DNA of 8,082 nt from Planctomycetota bacterium. Its GTDB lineage: Bacteria; Planctomycetota; Planctomycetia; Pirellulales; Thermoguttaceae. Below the pieces are notes generated by a model, which worked only from the letters and a program-made list of their open reading frames with translations, was not told the DNA's origin and ran no database searches. This document shows positions 6,701 through 8,082 of this stretch, one piece after another (within the stretch, counting starts at the first letter, position 1; each line of letters opens with the position of its first letter). Location of the stretch: the NCBI GenBank assembly GCA_023397045.1, contig JAEWUR010000232.1, positions 1 to 8,082 of the forward strand, written 5' to 3'. Made by a program: the position numbers and the translations under genes.

Positions 6701-8082
6701 CTGCTCACCAACCATGGAATTGGGTGTTGATATATCGCAACTCAACGTGGTGAACATGCGAAACGTGCCACCAACGCCGGCCAACTACGCTCAGCGCAGC
6801 GGCCGGGCCGGTCGCAGCGGGCAACCGGCCCTGGTGTATACCTACTGTTCCGGCTTCAGCCCACATGACCAGTACTACTTCAGGCGACCGCCACTGATGG
6901 TTGCCGGATCGGTAACCGCACCGCGTCTTGATCTGCTGAACCGTGATCTGGTCCAAAGCCACATTCACGCAATTTGGCTTGCAGAGGCCGATCTGAATCT
7001 TGGGCAAACGCTTACGGAAGTCCTCGTGGTCAGTGAGGACGACCTGCAACTCAAGATTCAGCAACGGGTTCTGGACAAGCTCAACGACGCTTCGATCCGC
7101 CTCCGCGCGATCCAACGGGCAAGACGTTTGATCGACAGCATCGGCCCTGAGTTGACCTCGGCACCGTGGTATCGGGAGGATTGGCTGGAAGACGTGCTCG
7201 CCCGTGTTCCGAAAAGTTTTGATGAAGCGTGTGGACGTTGGCGGAGCCTCTACCGTGCTGCCACGCAACAGCGTCAATTACAGAACCGCATTATCGGTGA
7301 CCATTCGCGGCCACAGGCCGACCGCGATCGAGCGAAATACCTTCGTGCACAGGCCGAGTCGCAGATCGCACTGTTGACAAACCCGCAGAATGCGTCGGAG
7401 GGCGACTTTTACAGCTACCGCTACTTTGCCAGCGAGGGGTTTCTCCCCGGTTACAACTTCCCGCGGTTGCCGTTATCGGCATTCATCCCCGCGCGTCGTG
7501 GTGTTCGCGGGCGCGACGAGTTCCTCTCCCGGCCGCGTTTCTTGGCCATCTCCGAATTTGGTCCGCAGTCGCTGATTTATCACGAAGGGGCGCGTTATCG
7601 CGTCAACAAGGTGAATCTAGCGTTTGATGAAGAAACTCGCGACCTGACGCGTTTTACGATGAAGACTTGCGCGGCATGCGGCTATGGACATCTCATTGCG
7701 GAAGGGCCGGGGCCAAACGTATGCGAGAACTGCGCACGACCGTTATTGCCGACCGACGAGATCCGGGAAATGGTGCGGCTCCAAAATGTGACGGCTCGAC
7801 GCGCCGATCGTATTACCTCGGATGAGGAAGAACGGCAGCGGGTTGGATATCAACTACAGAACACCTTCCGCTTCGCCGATCTCGATGGTCGTCCTGACGT
7901 TCGCAAATCGGAGGTCCTGGTTGGCGAGCAACGGATTGCCACGATGCGATACGGCGACACGGCCACCATCTGGCGAATCAACCTCGGGTGGCGCAAACGG
8001 CGCAATCCAAACGATCGCGGCTTCCTCTTAGACCTGGAACGCGGCTATTGGGCGACTAACAAGGACTTGGAAGAAGCACAAC
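3747..8082 (+). CDS. Large superfamily 2 DExH-box helicase, 3' end outside window
   Basis: Open for 1445 codons to the window edge. ATG 3747 follows GAGG by 6 bases, and the N-terminus NVFELHRNLIKDYASYTRSF starts a conserved helical segment. RecA lobe 1 has a Q-motif-like RLHRHQEQAV, Walker A TGTGSGKS (113-120, Lys119), YPMNALA (146-152), DExH box DELH (231-234) and SAT (266-268). RecA lobe 2 has FTDNRQD (631-637), motif V TMELGVD (989-995) and motif VI QRSGRAGR (1016-1023). Two insertions of over 300 residues split the core: one between the lobes with CFCRSC (462-467) and CLNPDC (572-577), likely one zinc site, and one inside lobe 2. A second cluster, C1308-x2-C1311-x14-C1326-x2-C1329, looks like a zinc ribbon. 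It should use ATP to move on or remodel DNA. The plan recalls Lhr/MrfA/DruE-type helicases with a C-terminal DUF1998, which would lie beyond the edge. A defence role is inferred from the neighbours. Confidence 0.93.
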   Translation, partial: MNVFELHRNLIKDYASYTRSFIRIADDRIRDAVEAEIDKGLLWPDPLLQLNPSFEPGATIEQLVQEGVLHEECNRIFRLKQGANDFGKPLRLHRHQEQAVRVASEGHSYVLTTGTGSGKSLAYIVPAVDYILRRGSGNGIQAIVVYPMNALANSQREELDKFLHRGYMGETPPVTFARYTGQEDTSERERILHNPPDILLTNYVMLELILTRIEERRLVNHAGNLRFLVFDELHTYRGRQGADVAMLIRRCREAFRSPHMKCVGTSATMASVGTCDDQALVVAEAAMKIFGEPVAPKNVIGETLLRATVEYDFEDEDVVAKLSESVLRENGPERDFESFCNEPLAAWIEDTFGLRREEGTNRLVRQIPRSIIGEAGAATELAGITYLDASLVQTAIERYLYAGSDIRHPETGFPVFAFRLHQFISRGDTVWASLENEKDREISLRGQKFVPGDRSKILLPLCFCRSCGQPYYRVDRPRAGQTGPVTPRESFTLTAEDDCESGYLYLSEEHPWTGELEDVLSRVPKDWIESCRGGERIKRNMRVPDVMLLRPDGEQDANGVSVAFVPAPFRFCLNPDCKVAYNARQRSDSGKLATIGADGRSTATTVLALATILKLRADRALDEDARKLLSFTDNRQDASLQAGHFNDFVEVGLIRSALYRAMHRLGSSGLRYDELVQHVEKAMDLPADLYANDPELRGPAFEETRRALRSVLAYSLYRDLERGWRVTSPNLEQCGLLQIDYLALDEVAEDQKFWQDMNAHAALVAATSDQRRNVIRALLDHLRRSLTIKEDSLNPMYQDRISEQSRQRLREPWILEDARDMVHAGVAWPRTSGDRENSDDVFVSAQSNFGLMLRRSGVLPDLGEPLRLEDTAMIIVDLFRGLKKWGLVEEVRSPKLEGEVHGYQIPSSVMIWKAGDGSRPMVDPLRVTRESEFDVDSNRYFVEFYKTFAEIGTGLEAREHTAQVQAELRQQREEQFRSAQLPILFCSPTMELGVDISQLNVVNMRNVPPTPANYAQRSGRAGRSGQPALVYTYCSGFSPHDQYYFRRPPLMVAGSVTAPRLDLLNRDLVQSHIHAIWLAEADLNLGQTLTEVLVVSEDDLQLKIQQRVLDKLNDASIRLRAIQRARRLIDSIGPELTSAPWYREDWLEDVLARVPKSFDEACGRWRSLYRAATQQRQLQNRIIGDHSRPQADRDRAKYLRAQAESQIALLTNPQNASEGDFYSYRYFASEGFLPGYNFPRLPLSAFIPARRGVRGRDEFLSRPRFLAISEFGPQSLIYHEGARYRVNKVNLAFDEETRDLTRFTMKTCAACGYGHLIAEGPGPNVCENCARPLLPTDEIREMVRLQNVTARRADRITSDEEERQRVGYQLQNTFRFADLDGRPDVRKSEVLVGEQRIATMRYGDTATIWRINLGWRKRRNPNDRGFLLDLERGYWATNKDLEEAQ

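Noticed and set aside
6705..7277. 190-codon open frame on the - strand
   Set aside because: Antisense to the helicase region holding motifs V and VI; no domain and no ribosome binding site that I can see.
3747..8082. Naming the helicase DrmA (DISARM) or DruE (Druantia)
   Set aside because: Shared helicase motifs do not separate these families, the C-terminus is missing, and none of the partner genes that define either system is present.
1..8082. CRISPR array, tRNA, rRNA or insertion sequence
   Set aside because: No regularly spaced repeats, no cloverleaf, no rRNA signature, and no transposase or flanking terminal repeats were seen on either strand.

Overview
The window reads as a bacterial accessory region, probably a defence-type island. 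It carries five real protein-coding genes, all on the + strand, with both end genes cut by the window edges. Base composition is near half G+C by eye, and somewhat richer in G+C in the last gene. The families present would fit a planctomycete or another environmental bacterium, but nothing here fixes the taxon. I saw no rRNA, tRNA, CRISPR array, transposase or integrase.

Layout. Bases 1-1164 hold the 3' part of a gene joining a HIRAN-like N-terminal segment to an ARPP-1-like domain. After a 73-base gap with a perfect 6-bp inverted repeat (1210-1224) comes a WYL-domain transcriptional regulator (1238-2269). Its last codons contain a near-perfect Shine-Dalgarno sequence that drives only an 18-codon reading frame (2253-2309), either a leader peptide or the head of a broken gene. 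A 109-residue DUF6508 protein (2370-2699) and a 219-residue PD-(D/E)xK nuclease-like protein (2763-3422) follow with short gaps. A 324-base non-coding stretch (3423-3746) holds two tandem stem-loops and further small inverted repeats. From 3747 to the window end runs a very large superfamily 2 DExH helicase, open for 1445 codons without a stop, with all core motifs, two large insertions in the helicase core and two cysteine clusters.

How the genes may work together (inference). WYL regulators often control phage-defence operons, and the BrxR/CapW type is the best studied. A large multi-domain helicase next to a nuclease-like protein, a HIRAN-type DNA-end reader and a WYL regulator is the usual composition of a DNA-targeting defence module. 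The helicase resembles the large helicases of Druantia (DruE) and the MrfA/DUF1998 group in general plan, but none of the partner genes that define Druantia, DISARM or BREX lies in the window. The best reading is an uncharacterised, WYL-regulated helicase/nuclease cassette whose remaining genes lie downstream. The gap before the helicase leaves open whether it belongs to the same transcript as the small genes.
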